Notes: generated by a model not told the origin, from the sequence alone. A DNA stretch of 32,349 nt from Oscillospiraceae bacterium (GCA_022508825.1 JAFLUI010000018.1:1-32349), one strand, 5' to 3'; positions 22,419-32,320 are shown, counted from the first letter of the stretch. Translations and numbers: made by a program.

Positions 22419-23195
22419 TTAAAAAGGGACAAATCCGCCTGCGGTCTCTACAGGAGCCACCGAAAGGATATAGTCGGAATTTCTTTTGAATTTGTCCAGA
22501 CAGGAGACAACGGTCTGCTCTGCGATGGCGGGTGTATTATTGTGCTGTGAAAGGTGTCCCAGTATAATATGGGTGGTGCCGCTTCCGATAAGACGGGCGG
22601 CAAATTTTCCGCTGTCGGGATTGGAAAGGTGTCCTGTATTTCCGAATATCCTTGTTTTGAGATAATAGGGATAGGGTCCGTTGCGGAGCATTTCTATATC
22701 GTAGTTGGACTCCAAAAGGACGCAGCTTGTGCCGTCAAGAGCATTTTCTACCTCCTCGGAAACATATCCAAGATCGGTGCAGACGGCGGCGGTCTTGCCG
22801 TCCGACATGGTAATTTTATATCCGCAGGACTGTGGAGTGTCATGGGATGTTGCAAAGGGCTCCACACGGTACCCGCAGATCTCCACTCCCTGCTTTATAT
22901 CATAGTGTTCTCCATGGAGCATATTTTTCCCCAGAAGATATTCAAGAGTGCTGTCCTGCGCAAAAACGGGGACTGATATTTTTTTTGTGAGCATATCAAG
23001 TCCTTTTATATGGTCGCTGTGCTCGTGGGTGATAAAAACTGCCTTTACCGATGACAGGGAAAGCCCGTTTATTTCAAGGGCTTTTTTAAGTCTGGCAAAG
23101 GATACGCCGTCGTCGATAAGTATGCCTGCGTTGCTGCTTCCGATATATGTACAGTTACCGCTGCTGGAGGAAAAAAGGGGGTATAGTCTTGCCAA
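22419..23195 (-). CDS. walJ: Metallo-beta-lactamase fold hydrolase, WalJ (YycJ/VicX) family
   Basis: 258 aa. The N-terminus LYPLFSSSSGNCTYIGS and the metal motif THEHSDH (56-62) are characteristic of WalJ/YycJ, implicated in DNA repair and cell-wall regulation and often encoded near rlmH. Later ligands lie in TSHDT, VCTDLG and LGHLSQHN. Start: TTG at 23195, because AAAGGAG lies 8 bases upstream and the protein then begins MARLYPLFSS; no ATG is suitably placed. TTG implies modest initiation. It is divergent from murA. Confidence 0.92.
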   Translation of the reverse strand: MARLYPLFSSSSGNCTYIGSSNAGILIDDGVSFARLKKALEINGLSLSSVKAVFITHEHSDHIKGLDMLTKKISVPVFAQDSTLEYLLGKNMLHGEHYDIKQGVEICGYRVEPFATSHDTPQSCGYKITMSDGKTAAVCTDLGYVSEEVENALDGTSCVLLESNYDIEMLRNGPYPYYLKTRIFGNTGHLSNPDSGKFAARLIGSGTTHIILGHLSQHNNTPAIAEQTVVSCLDKFKRNSDYILSVAPVETAGGFVPF

Positions 23196-23561
23196 AAAAA
23201 TGCTCCTTTCGGTGAGTATTCTTTTTATATTTTACAGTATTCTGGAGAATTTGTCAAATGCTGTGACAAAAGCGGCGGAGAGACGCTATTAAGCCAATAA
23301 TTTGAATATTCTGTCAAAAATATTGCCTGATTTGTATAATATGCAATAAATCCGGAACCATTTTTACAAAAAAAATGTAATAAAAAATATTTATAAGGGC
23401 TTTTATTTTTCCCCCGTTTATGGTATAATAGTAATGTTGTGAAACAAGTTATTGCTCTGTATGCATTTTATCATACTATATATATTGTACTTAATTATCG
23501 TTAATCTGTCGGTGTCTGACCCGTCGGGGCGATGGGGCACCGTTTTGGGAGAGAATTTACT
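23196..23561. other. Intergenic region between walJ and murA
   Basis: 366 bp, very AT-rich, with no ORF I would support. It holds the promoter for murA (see next entry) and a further TATAAT at 23335-23340 with a poor -35. No RNA gene or clear riboswitch fold was recognised. Confidence 0.5.
23418..23429 (+). promoter_or_regulatory. Extended -10 promoter upstream of murA
   Basis: TATGGTATAAT carries a TGN extended -10 and TATAAT at 23424-23429. The -35 region (around 23401) is a poor match. The same TATGGTATAAT string occurs at the last bases of the window. The leader to the murA start is about 125 bases. Confidence 0.55.
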
Positions 23562-24848
23562 TTGGAGAAGTTTATTATAAAAGGCGGACGCAGACTGCAC
23601 GGTGAAGTCGAGATCAGCGGCGCTAAAAATGCTGTTGTTGCTATTATCCCCGCAGTTATCCTTTCGGATGAGCCCTGTGTCCTTGAAAATGTACCTAACA
23701 TCAGCGATGTTTCTATAAGCCTGCGCATCCTGTACGAGATGGGCGCAACGGTAGTCTTTCTTGATAAAAATACTGTAAGGATCGACGCTACTGGAATTAC
23801 CGATCCTATCGTTCCTTACGAGATGGCAAAGCAGATGCGTGCTTCCTATTATTTTCTGGGCACCCTGCTGGGCAAGTTCGGAAGTGCAAGAGTTTCCATG
23901 CCCGGAGGCTGCTATCTGGGAGACAGACCCATCGACCAGCACCTTAAGGCGTTCACTGCTCTCGGCGCTGAATGCTCCATCGAGCATGGTATGGTGGATA
24001 TACGTTCGGAAAATCTTTACGGCACACAGATCTATTTTGATATGGTCACTGTGGGCGCTACTATAAATACTATGCTTGCGGCTGTAAAGGCTACAGGCAT
24101 GACTGTCATTGAAAACGCTGCCAAGGAGCCTCATATCGTTGACCTTGCAAACTTCCTCAACTCAATGGGTGCGGACATCATGGGTGCAGGTACCGATGTT
24201 ATCAAGATCAGAGGTGTCAAGAGGCTGAAGGGTGCCACCTATGCGATAATCCCCGACCAGATAGAGGCGGGCACATTTATGGCTGCGGCAGCGGCAACAA
24301 GGGGCGACGTACTTATAAAGAATGTTATCCCCAAGCATCTGGAGAGCATTACAAACAAGCTTGCAAAGATAGGTGTCAACGTGGAGGAGTTCGATGAGAG
24401 CATCCGTATCTCTGTTGACGGTCCCCTTGTAAAGACAAGCATCAAAACTATGCCCCATCCGGGCTTCCCTACGGATATGCAGCCTCAGATATCTGCGCTG
24501 CTTTGTCTTGCAGAGGGTACAAGTATTATAACCGAGGGCATTTTCGATAACCGTTTCCGCTATGTAGACGAGCTCCGCCGGATGGGTGCGGACATCTCCG
24601 TGGACGGCAAGGTTGCGGTCATTGAGGGCGTTGGAAAGCTCATGGGCGCTCCTGTTACGGCTCCCGACCTGAGAGCGGGTGCGGCTCTGGTAATTGCGGG
24701 TCTGGCGGCAAAGGGCGTCACCGAGATAGAGGACATCTATCACATTGAGCGCGGCTATGAAAACTTCGAAGAAAAGCTTCGGGGTCTTGGCGCAGATATC
24801 GTCAAAAAGACCGTTCCCGGTGCGGCTGTGAGAAAGTCGGCAATATGA
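23562..24848 (+). CDS. murA: UDP-N-acetylglucosamine 1-carboxyvinyltransferase (MurA)
   Basis: 428 aa. It catalyses the first committed step of peptidoglycan synthesis, transferring enolpyruvate from PEP to UDP-GlcNAc. Substrate-binding Lys22-Asn23 lies in SGAKN and the catalytic Cys117 is in PGGCYLGDRP; the Cys form is normally sensitive to fosfomycin. DRPIDQHL and PTDMQPQ motifs are present. The chosen start is TTG 23562: GGGAGAG lies 7 bases before it and the protein then begins M-EKFIIKGG as in the family. An in-frame ATG at 23532 would add ten residues without a clear ribosome site. Clostridia often have two MurA paralogues; I cannot tell which this is. Confidence 0.95.
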   Translation: MEKFIIKGGRRLHGEVEISGAKNAVVAIIPAVILSDEPCVLENVPNISDVSISLRILYEMGATVVFLDKNTVRIDATGITDPIVPYEMAKQMRASYYFLGTLLGKFGSARVSMPGGCYLGDRPIDQHLKAFTALGAECSIEHGMVDIRSENLYGTQIYFDMVTVGATINTMLAAVKATGMTVIENAAKEPHIVDLANFLNSMGADIMGAGTDVIKIRGVKRLKGATYAIIPDQIEAGTFMAAAAATRGDVLIKNVIPKHLESITNKLAKIGVNVEEFDESIRISVDGPLVKTSIKTMPHPGFPTDMQPQISALLCLAEGTSIITEGIFDNRFRYVDELRRMGADISVDGKVAVIEGVGKLMGAPVTAPDLRAGAALVIAGLAAKGVTEIEDIYHIERGYENFEEKLRGLGADIVKKTVPGAAVRKSAI

Positions 24849-24924
24849 CCGGCGGGCTGAGACAAGAGAGACTGACTGTGCGCATTGGAATTTTATAAAA
24901 TTTAATAAAAGATCGTATTTGAAT

Positions 24925-24964
24925 AAGACTGTCACACTATTTTATTGGTGTAACAGTCTTTTTT
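24925..24964 (+). terminator. Rho-independent terminator after murA
   Basis: AAGACTGT-C-ACAC (24925-24937) pairs with GTGT-A-ACAGTCTT (24948-24960), with one internal mismatch, followed by TTTT. Confidence 0.85.
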
Positions 24965-25055
24965 AAAAATTTTTCAAAAAATTTTTCCTCCAATGAAAAA
25001 TTTCGGCACTTTGAATTGTATTTATTATAGAGGGTTTATTTTTGGAGGTGTTTGT

Positions 25056-27863
25056 ATGAAGAAATTGGCAAAAAGATTTGCCGCTGTCCTTGCGGCGGTG
25101 ATGATCGTCCAGACAGCGGGAGCTTCCGTTTATGCGGATAAGGCGTCAGCCACGGCAGGCACATCGACGGCTTCGGATGCTGTATCTTCCAAAAAAGCGG
25201 TATATAAAAACGGTTGGCAGAGAGGTGAGATTGGCTGGCGGTACATACTCCCGGACGGAAAGGCTGCCGAAAGAGACCCATACAAAATAGACGGTGTCAT
25301 CTATGATTTTTCCTATAACGGCTATGCAATAGAAAAGTACACCGGATGGATAAAGGAAAACGGGGTAAGCAGACGTTACAGCAGCGGCGTCCCCTATACG
25401 GGCTGGACAAAAAATAAGGACGGCACAAAAAAATACTGTCTTGACGGTTACGCTGTGACAGGGGATCATCAGATAGGAAATAAAATTTACACCTTTGATA
25501 AGGACGGCAAATATACAGGAAAGAGCAGGACTTCCGTTCTGACCGCAGACTGCGGGGAAAAGGTGTCCTCGGATGCGGAGAAGATACGGATAACTGTCAC
25601 CGCTCACGATGAAAAAGGCGGCGAATATGCTCCCGGTGACCCTTACAGACTGGAACGCTGGGAAAAGGGCAAATGGACAGACTGCATAGGCAAGGACGTT
25701 AAATATTCAAGAGCCGAAATTGTGGATATCATAAGCGGCTTGGACGGTCAATGCGAGCCGAATTATTCTATCGTCACCTTTGACCCACAGTTCTATACCA
25801 ATAATAATTTTAAAGAGGGGTATTACCGTTTTGTATTTTCTGAGGGAAAATGGTCGGGCGGTACATTTGCTTCCGACAGTCAGGATTTTTACGGGATGTT
25901 TGAGGTCGTCCCGCCTGTTACGATAGAGACCTCAGAGGAAATTTACATAACAGACAGTCTTGATACTCAGATAGAAACTATTCTGAAATTCAATTCGGAA
26001 AAGCTGGGAAAGAATTATTCACAGTATATTGACGATGTAAAAATAGAGATCATGTCAATGACCCCGAATGGCTGGAAAGCTCTTGACCCGGATAATTCAA
26101 AGCTTAAGCCTTATTGGTCTTATTATTGTGAAAACGAAATACTGACAGATATGCATTTTGTAAACTACATTTCAGCTTCCGATACGGCGGCAGGGTACTG
26201 CAAATCAGTAGTGACTGTTGACGGAAAGAAATATGAAAAAACATTCCGCACTGACGGTCTTGATGTTGATTTCTGGCTTGATGAGTACAGTCTTAAAAGC
26301 GAAGATCTTACAATATGGTTCACGCTGTCTAACAATACCGAAAAGGACATCAGAGACCGTTCAGAGGAGCTGTTTGAAATATATGAAAAAAAGGACGGCG
26401 AATGGAGCGTTGTCGATAACCCTCTGACAGTCGATTGGGTATCAGAGGAAAAATATCTGAGACCGGGTGAGCGGAGAGCGGTTGGATTTCCTCTTGGCAT
26501 TTATTTTTTAAAGGATAAGCTCAAACCGGGGAGGTATGCGCTGAATATTCCCGGTCATGGATTTGCGGAATTTAAGCTCACCGACAAGGAGCCGGACTAT
26601 TCCTCAATGCCCTATGCAGAGCTTCCCGAGACCGGTATTGAAAAGGTCACCATTTCGGAATACGGATGCGGCAGCATAGATGAGCTGCTCCATAAGGCTG
26701 AATGGACAGGTTCTGACGGTCGGACAGCAGTAAGATATCTGAAACAGACCGTCATTGACCCGAAGCATGAAGCCATTGTTGATGTGGCGGGAAACACTCC
26801 TCTTGAAATAAATATAAAATATACGGACGGTACCGAAGAGACAGCTCTCTTCTGTACGCCTGACAGACTTTCGTACAGCGATAAAATAGTGTCCTGCGGA
26901 AGGGAGCCATACTATGCGCTGTGGGATATGATGAACAATGATCTTAATGATCTTGCCGTGGAGGATATCCGTTACGAAAAAAAGACCGGATGGTTCAGGC
27001 TGGACGGCATAAACAGACGCTTCAAGGACGGTCTTCCCTACACAGGGTGGTTAAAAAATAAGGACGGTACAAAAAAATACTGTCTTGACGGTTATGCTGT
27101 GAAAGGCGATCTTCAGATAGACGGCTATATTTACAGCTTCGGAGACGACGGCATCTATACAGGCAAAAAAACTGCTTCTCCGCTTACAGCTCAATGCGGA
27201 AAGGTTTCTGTTGACACGGAAAAAATTGCTGTGACGGTCACTCTGAACGACAAAAGCGGAAAGTCATACGGCACCGCATCGCCTTATACTATGGAGTGGT
27301 GGCAAAAGGGCGAATGGGTCAACTACACTGATGACGAAGAGCTCTCGGAAGATTTTACTGTTCTTTTAAACGCTGATAAAACAACAGACACGGTATATTT
27401 TTATCCGCGTCAGATCTGCGCCCATGCCTTTACTGACGGATATTACAGACTGACGCTTCCTGTCTGGGAGGACGGGAAACGCGGTAAAGAAAGTCAGGAT
27501 ATTTATGTTGTTATTGAAGCTGTCCTTCCCGCACAGGTAAGAACATCGCAGGACGTTTACAAAATCGATAAGGGTGATGACATACCCCCTGTCGAGGTGT
27601 GGGCATATATTGACATAAACTCTGAATGGCTTGACAGAAAAGAGGTAATTGAAAAAATTACTGTGCAGATTATAAAAGGCAGCATAGACAGATGGGGAGA
27701 TACTGTCAGCGAAGCTTCCTATACAGAAGACTGTGACTCCATAGACCAGGACGGGACGATATCGTTTTGTTTGAACTGTCCACCTGAGGAAGGAGATTAC
27801 ATAGTGATCGCGGCTGTCGGTGAAAGCCGGTATTATCAGACGTTCCGTATTGAGACCAATTAA
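25056..27863 (+). CDS. Secreted protein with two wall-binding-like repeat/Ig-like units
   Basis: 935 aa. The start at 25056 has GGAGGTG upstream and gives a clean signal peptide (MKKLAKRFAAVLAAVMIVQT..., cleavage near VYA-DK). Two units are seen, at about 95-287 and about 641-830. Each unit has a repeat of about 60 residues (GW-x-K/R-x-(D/N)G...RR(Y/F)...PYTGW...DGTKKYCLDGYAV-x-G), related in pattern to choline/glucan-binding repeats, then an Ig-like domain (ADCG-type start, LERWEKGKWTDC, SQDFYGMFEV). Between the units, about 285-525, is a stretch with FTLSNNTEKD and EIYEKKDGEWSVV, resembling Big_14-type Ig domains. No sortase motif or transmembrane end is present. It heads a likely three-gene family cluster; function unknown, probably wall-associated. 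Confidence 0.75.
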   Translation: MKKLAKRFAAVLAAVMIVQTAGASVYADKASATAGTSTASDAVSSKKAVYKNGWQRGEIGWRYILPDGKAAERDPYKIDGVIYDFSYNGYAIEKYTGWIKENGVSRRYSSGVPYTGWTKNKDGTKKYCLDGYAVTGDHQIGNKIYTFDKDGKYTGKSRTSVLTADCGEKVSSDAEKIRITVTAHDEKGGEYAPGDPYRLERWEKGKWTDCIGKDVKYSRAEIVDIISGLDGQCEPNYSIVTFDPQFYTNNNFKEGYYRFVFSEGKWSGGTFASDSQDFYGMFEVVPPVTIETSEEIYITDSLDTQIETILKFNSEKLGKNYSQYIDDVKIEIMSMTPNGWKALDPDNSKLKPYWSYYCENEILTDMHFVNYISASDTAAGYCKSVVTVDGKKYEKTFRTDGLDVDFWLDEYSLKSEDLTIWFTLSNNTEKDIRDRSEELFEIYEKKDGEWSVVDNPLTVDWVSEEKYLRPGERRAVGFPLGIYFLKDKLKPGRYALNIPGHGFAEFKLTDKEPDYSSMPYAELPETGIEKVTISEYGCGSIDELLHKAEWTGSDGRTAVRYLKQTVIDPKHEAIVDVAGNTPLEINIKYTDGTEETALFCTPDRLSYSDKIVSCGREPYYALWDMMNNDLNDLAVEDIRYEKKTGWFRLDGINRRFKDGLPYTGWLKNKDGTKKYCLDGYAVKGDLQIDGYIYSFGDDGIYTGKKTASPLTAQCGKVSVDTEKIAVTVTLNDKSGKSYGTASPYTMEWWQKGEWVNYTDDEELSEDFTVLLNADKTTDTVYFYPRQICAHAFTDGYYRLTLPVWEDGKRGKESQDIYVVIEAVLPAQVRTSQDVYKIDKGDDIPPVEVWAYIDINSEWLDRKEVIEKITVQIIKGSIDRWGDTVSEASYTEDCDSIDQDGTISFCLNCPPEEGDYIVIAAVGESRYYQTFRIETN

Positions 27864-27905
27864 ATGATACCTGTTACAATAAAAAATATATTAGGAGGAA
27901 AAACT

Positions 27906-29603
27906 ATGAACAAGCTTACTAAAAAAGTCCTTGCAGCAATAGCTGCATCGGTAATGGCAGTGACGGCGGTGAGTCCGTCAGTCTATGCAAATGTTTCCTA
28001 TGATACGGTCCTGGACGGCTGGGTAAAGACAGGGGACACACAAAGACGCTATGAAAACGGCGTCCCCTACACAGGCTGGCTGAATGTTGAGGACGGCACT
28101 AAAAAATACTGTCTTAACGGTTATCTTGTGAAAGGGAATTTCACTATCGGCAGAAAGACCTACAGCTTCGGAAAGGAAGACGGCGTCCTGAAAGGCGATG
28201 GCACTGAGGCAGCATTTTCCGCCGAATGCGGAGAGGTCAATCCCGATACTGCAAAGATCGAGCTGCACGTTTATGCAAACAAGAACGAGGGCAAGGAATA
28301 CAGCGTGGGAAACCCTGAAAAAATGGAGCGCTGGGTCAAGGGCAAATGGACAGACTGCAAAGCTAAAAATACTGACTATACCGTGGATGACAGTGCGTCT
28401 CTTTTCAGCTGTCAGCGCAGCAATACAGTATATTTCTATCCTCGGAGATACACAGGCAGCAATTTATCCGAAGGGTATTACAGAATAACTCTTTCCGCAC
28501 GGGATGAGAGCGATGCCAAGGCTTCCGCTAAAAAGTTCTATGCGATATTCAAGGTAACTCCGAAAAATATTTACAGGGACGGTCTGCTTGACGAGGGTAC
28601 TCTTACAAGACGTTACAGCAAGGAGACTCCGTATACAGGATGGAGCCAGGTCAGGAACGGTCTTAAGAAATATTACCTTGACGGCTACGCTATGACAGGC
28701 GAGCTGCAGATGGACGATGTCATTTACACATTTGACGGTGACGGTAATCTGGTAAGCAGCATAAATGCAGGTGTCTCTGCAGACTGCGGAAAAAAGGTCT
28801 CCGAAGGCAGCAATATAAATGTAAGCGTCTATTCCACAGTGAATAAAAATGAGAAGTATTATGCGGTCACTCCCGTACATATAACTCACTGGGAATACGG
28901 CAGATGGTCTGAATGCAGCACCGACTATCTGACCTCCGGATATTACAAGGCTGACCTGACAGCACGGAGCGTAGAATATGATACTATCCGGAATGTCAGC
29001 AATATATTTGAGGTAGTACCATACGAGGTCGTTAAAAACGGCTGGGTCAAGGAAAACGGTACAGAAAGACGCTACAAGAGCGGACGTCCCTACACAGGCT
29101 GGACAGAAAGTTCGGACGGTTCAAGAAAATACTGCTATGACGGATATGTTGTGACAGGCGATTTCCAGATCGGCAAGTACATTTACAGCTTCAGAGCGGA
29201 CGGCATTTACACCGGAATAAGGAGAAAGCTGACCGTTACTGCAGACTGCGGAAATGCAATTGCTTCGGCTTCGGACAGCATTAAAATAACTGTTGTCAAC
29301 AGCGGAGCAGACGGCAAAAATTATACATTGGGTCTGCCTTACAAAATGGAGCGCTGGGAAAACGGCAAGTGGGTAAGCTGTATGGGCAATGGAGTTTATT
29401 ACGCAGTTCCTGCCATTTCACTGACAGTATATGCAAAATCGGACAGAGTAAGATCCAATTCCGAGGTTATGGCCTTTGACCCACAGGCATATACAGGCTA
29501 CAATTTCACCCCGGGATATTACAGGATAGCATTGAACGGATGGCCGTCCGATCTCTCCTCTGCGGCAAGACAGGACATTTATGCAATGTTTGAGGTAGTC
29601 TGA
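27906..29603 (+). CDS. Secreted protein with three wall-binding-like repeat/Ig-like units
   Basis: 565 aa. The start at 27906 follows TTAGGAGGAAAAACT and yields a signal peptide (MNKLTKKVLAAIAASVMAVT..., cleavage near VYA-NV). Three tandem units follow, starting near DGWVKTGDTQRRY, DGLLDEGTLTRRY and NGWVKENGTERRY. Each has PYTGW, a KYC/YYxDGY core and then an Ig-like domain; the Ig parts of units 1 and 3 keep MERW-KGKW or MERWENGKW. It lies 42 bp after the 935-aa gene and is probably co-transcribed. It lacks other domains, so binding or scaffolding is more likely than catalysis. Confidence 0.75.
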   Translation: MNKLTKKVLAAIAASVMAVTAVSPSVYANVSYDTVLDGWVKTGDTQRRYENGVPYTGWLNVEDGTKKYCLNGYLVKGNFTIGRKTYSFGKEDGVLKGDGTEAAFSAECGEVNPDTAKIELHVYANKNEGKEYSVGNPEKMERWVKGKWTDCKAKNTDYTVDDSASLFSCQRSNTVYFYPRRYTGSNLSEGYYRITLSARDESDAKASAKKFYAIFKVTPKNIYRDGLLDEGTLTRRYSKETPYTGWSQVRNGLKKYYLDGYAMTGELQMDDVIYTFDGDGNLVSSINAGVSADCGKKVSEGSNINVSVYSTVNKNEKYYAVTPVHITHWEYGRWSECSTDYLTSGYYKADLTARSVEYDTIRNVSNIFEVVPYEVVKNGWVKENGTERRYKSGRPYTGWTESSDGSRKYCYDGYVVTGDFQIGKYIYSFRADGIYTGIRRKLTVTADCGNAIASASDSIKITVVNSGADGKNYTLGLPYKMERWENGKWVSCMGNGVYYAVPAISLTVYAKSDRVRSNSEVMAFDPQAYTGYNFTPGYYRIALNGWPSDLSSAARQDIYAMFEVV

Positions 29604-29606
29604 CGG

Positions 29607-29635
29607 TTGACATCCTGTAAAAATAGTGGTATTAT
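29607..29635 (+). promoter_or_regulatory. Promoter before the short secreted repeat protein
   Basis: TTGACA (29607-29612), a 17-base spacer and TATTAT (29630-29635). It lets the third gene be expressed apart from the two longer relatives. Confidence 0.7.
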
Positions 29636-29668
29636 ATTAATAGAAGAAATTTATCGGAGGTAAGCGCT

Positions 29669-30412
29669 ATGAAAGGTATCACTAAAAAAATTATCGCGGT
29701 CATTGCTGCAGCAGCAACAATTATCACAGCTATGACAATTACAGCGGCAGGCATGGCGATAACTGTCAAAAAAGCAGAAGGCTGGGTCAAGGAGGACGGC
29801 GTTTCAAGACGCTACCATGAGGGGACTCCCTACACAGGGTGGCTGAAAACCAAGGACGGGGTGAAAAAATACTGTCTGGACGGCTACCTTGTAACGGACG
29901 AGATACAGAGAGGGAACTACTCCTACAGCTTTGATGAAAAGGGTCAGCTGACAGGCAAGGATCCTCTTGCCATCTCTGCAAAGGTGAAAGGAAAGATCAC
30001 CGAGGACACCGAGACTATCACAATAAAGCTCGAAAAGCTTTTTGACGGCAATACTCAGACCTTCGGCGCTCCTGCGCTGCTTGAGCGGTGGGAGAAGGGC
30101 AAATGGGTGGACTGCTTCGCCGATCTGGACGGAAATGTCCCCATGACAATGGAGCTGTACGCTCTGTCCAAAAAGGGCGAGACCCTTGATCTTGAATTTT
30201 ACTCTCTTGCCCGTACAGGATACAAGCTCACTCCCGGATTTTACAGAATACCCATCAACAACATCGGAGACAGCGGCAGTGCATTTGGAAATCCTATTGC
30301 CGTGCTTTCTGCGGACGGTACAGCAGAGCCGGTTTCCGGCGAGAATGTTCAGACAGAGTTTACCGCTGATTTTGTCAGCACATATGCAATGTTTGAAGTC
30401 GATGCAAAATAA
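29669..30412 (+). CDS. Secreted protein with a single wall-binding-like repeat/Ig-like unit
   Basis: 247 aa, with CGGAGGTAAG before the start. It has an N-terminal signal peptide (MKGITKKIIAVIAAAATIIT...), one repeat (EGWVKEDGVSRRYHEGTPY, TGWLKTKDG, KKYCLDGYLV) and one Ig-like domain (LLERWEKGKWVDCF ... TYAMFEVDAK). It is the minimal form of the module found 2 and 3 times in the two preceding genes. It has its own promoter. Possibly an adaptor or wall-binding subunit; no catalytic motif seen. Confidence 0.75.
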   Translation: MKGITKKIIAVIAAAATIITAMTITAAGMAITVKKAEGWVKEDGVSRRYHEGTPYTGWLKTKDGVKKYCLDGYLVTDEIQRGNYSYSFDEKGQLTGKDPLAISAKVKGKITEDTETITIKLEKLFDGNTQTFGAPALLERWEKGKWVDCFADLDGNVPMTMELYALSKKGETLDLEFYSLARTGYKLTPGFYRIPINNIGDSGSAFGNPIAVLSADGTAEPVSGENVQTEFTADFVSTYAMFEVDAK

Positions 30413-30436
30413 TTTTTTTAAAATACAGGAAAAGTA

Positions 30437-30465
30437 TTGGCAAAAAGGAATTATTATGTTATAAT
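30437..30465 (+). promoter_or_regulatory. Promoter of fhs
   Basis: TTGGCA (30437-30442), a 17-base spacer and TATAAT (30460-30465). The expected transcription start is near 30472, leaving a leader of about 77 bases. Confidence 0.75.
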
Positions 30466-30476
30466 TAAATTACAGA

Positions 30477-30528
30477 GTGTGTCCACTGAAGGTTGTGTAC
30501 AGATTTATGTGGGCACACTTTTATTTTT
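30477..30528 (+). terminator. Terminator hairpin within the fhs leader (possible attenuator)
   Basis: GTGTGTCCAC (30477-30486) pairs with GTGGGCACAC (30509-30518), with one G-U pair, around a 22-base loop, followed by TTTTATTTTT. It lies after the promoter and before the ribosome site AAGGGTGG (30532-30539). It may attenuate fhs, or simply stop read-through from the upstream gene if the promoter call is wrong. Confidence 0.65.
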
Positions 30529-30548
30529 AATAAGGGTGGTAGTGTAAA

Positions 30549-32219
30549 ATGTTGACTGATATTGAGATAGCTCAGCAGGCTAATATGCTGAAAATTAACA
30601 GGATCGCCGAGAACCTCGGCATCTCCCAGGACGATATCGAGCCTTACGGTCATTATAAGGCAAAGCTGTCCGAGTCTCTTTTCGTAAGGACTGCAGGGAA
30701 CCCGGACGGAAAGCTCATTCTCGTTACTGCGGTGAACCCCACTCCTGCAGGAGAGGGCAAGACCACAGTGTCCGTGGGTCTTGCAGAGGCTATGGCTAAG
30801 ATAGGCAAGCACGCTGTACTTGCTCTCAGGGAGCCTTCGCTGGGTCCTGTTTTCGGAATAAAGGGAGGCGCAGCAGGCGGCGGATACGCCCAGGTAGTTC
30901 CCATGGAGGACATCAACCTCCACTTTACAGGAGATATGCACGCTATCACTGCGGCGAACAATCTTCTCTGTGCGCTGCTGGACAACCATATGCAGCAGGG
31001 CAACGCTCTTGGCATCGACCAGCGCAGGATAATGATAGACCGCTGTCTGGACATGAACGACCGCGCCCTCAGAAACATTATTGTGGGTCTGGGCGGAAAG
31101 GTAAACGGCGTTCCGAGACAGGACTCATTCAGGATCACCGTTGCTTCCGAGGTCATGGCTATCCTTTGTCTTGCCTCCGACCTCAGCGACCTTAAGGACC
31201 GTCTGGGAAAGATACTTGTTGCCTACACATACGACGGCAAGCCTGTCTATGCTCACGATCTGGGCGCTCACGGCGCAATGACCGCTCTTTTAAAGGATGC
31301 TCTTAAGCCTAACCTTGTCCAGACTTTAGAAAACACTCCCGCTGTTATGCACGGGGGACCATTTGCAAATATCGCTCACGGATGCAATTCCATAAGAGCT
31401 ACAAAGCTGGCTCTTAAGCTGGGAGACTACTGCATCACAGAGGCAGGCTTCGGCGCCGATCTGGGAGCGGAAAAATTCTTTGATATCAAGTGCCGTTTTG
31501 CAGGCTTGAAGCCCTCCTGCGCCGTTCTGGTGGCAACTATCCGCGCCCTCAAATACAACGGGGGAGTGCCCAGAGCGGAGCTTACCGAGGAGAACGTGGA
31601 GGCTCTTAAAAAGGGCAGTGTAAATCTTAAGACCCATATTGAGAACATCCGCAAATTTGGGGTGCCTGTAGTAGTAGCTATCAACCGCTTCTACACCGAC
31701 ACAGACGCTGAGATCGCCGCTGTAGAGGAATTCTGCAGGGAGATGGGAGTGCAGGTGTCTATGGCGGAGGTCTTCGCCAAGGGCGGCGAAGGCGGCAAAG
31801 ACCTTGCACAGAAGGTCTGCGATGTTATTGCAGAGGGCAAGGCTGACTTCAAACCCCTCTATGATGAGACACTTCCCATCAAGGAGAAGCTGGAGACCAT
31901 TGCAAAGGAGATCTACCGTGCTGACGGAGTTACCTTTACCGCTCAGGCGGAGAAATCCATCAAGGAGATCGAGAAGCTGGGCTTCGGGGACATTCCTGTC
32001 TGCGTAGCAAAGACACAGTATTCGCTGTCCGACGACCCGGACAAGCTCGGCAAGCCGGAGAACTTCAATATCACCGTCCGTGACGTGAAGCTTTCCGCAG
32101 GAGCAGGTTTTGTGGTGGCTCTTACAGGAGACATTATGATAATGCCGGGACTTCCGAAGGATCCTGCTGCTCTTAAGATCGACTGCGACAATAACGGAAA
32201 TATTTCAGGACTATTTTAG
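30549..32219 (+). CDS. fhs: Formate-tetrahydrofolate ligase
   Basis: 556 aa, normal length. It makes 10-formyl-THF from formate, THF and ATP, feeding purine and formyl-Met synthesis and, in acetogens, the Wood-Ljungdahl methyl branch. The ATP-binding P-loop TPAGEGKT (65-72), [20 protein letters not shown], the DMHAI-x-AANN region, [10 protein letters not shown] and the C-terminal MIMPGLPK are all conserved. The start is at ATG 30549 after AAGGGTGG. It is unrelated to the secreted-protein cluster upstream and has its own promoter. Confidence 0.97.
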   Translation: MLTDIEIAQQANMLKINRIAENLGISQDDIEPYGHYKAKLSESLFVRTAGNPDGKLILVTAVNPTPAGEGKTTVSVGLAEAMAKIGKHAVLALREPSLGPVFGIKGGAAGGGYAQVVPMEDINLHFTGDMHAITAANNLLCALLDNHMQQGNALGIDQRRIMIDRCLDMNDRALRNIIVGLGGKVNGVPRQDSFRITVASEVMAILCLASDLSDLKDRLGKILVAYTYDGKPVYAHDLGAHGAMTALLKDALKPNLVQTLENTPAVMHGGPFANIAHGCNSIRATKLALKLGDYCITEAGFGADLGAEKFFDIKCRFAGLKPSCAVLVATIRALKYNGGVPRAELTEENVEALKKGSVNLKTHIENIRKFGVPVVVAINRFYTDTDAEIAAVEEFCREMGVQVSMAEVFAKGGEGGKDLAQKVCDVIAEGKADFKPLYDETLPIKEKLETIAKEIYRADGVTFTAQAEKSIKEIEKLGFGDIPVCVAKTQYSLSDDPDKLGKPENFNITVRDVKLSAGAGFVVALTGDIMIMPGLPKDPAALKIDCDNNGNISGLF

Positions 32220-32234
32220 CGGGGAAGTCCCCGC
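32219..32234 (+). terminator. Weak hairpin after fhs
   Basis: GCGGGG (32219-32224) pairs with CCCCGC (32229-32234), starting at the last base of the stop codon. No T-run follows, so this is at best a weak terminator. Confidence 0.3.
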
Positions 32235-32320
32235 GGGCAGAGTCTACCCCCACCGTTAATAAATGCAAATGTTTCAGTTTGCAAAGCCCCCTATCTGAAC
32301 CGAACCAGTAAAAACGGACA

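Noticed and set aside
23331-23345. TATAAT at 23335 as the main murA promoter
   Set aside because: No acceptable -35 at the right spacing; the extended -10 at 23418-23429 is the better candidate.
24993-25055. Upstream ATG (24993) for the 935-aa secreted protein
   Set aside because: It would bury the signal peptide and has no ribosome site; GGAGGTG precedes ATG 25056.
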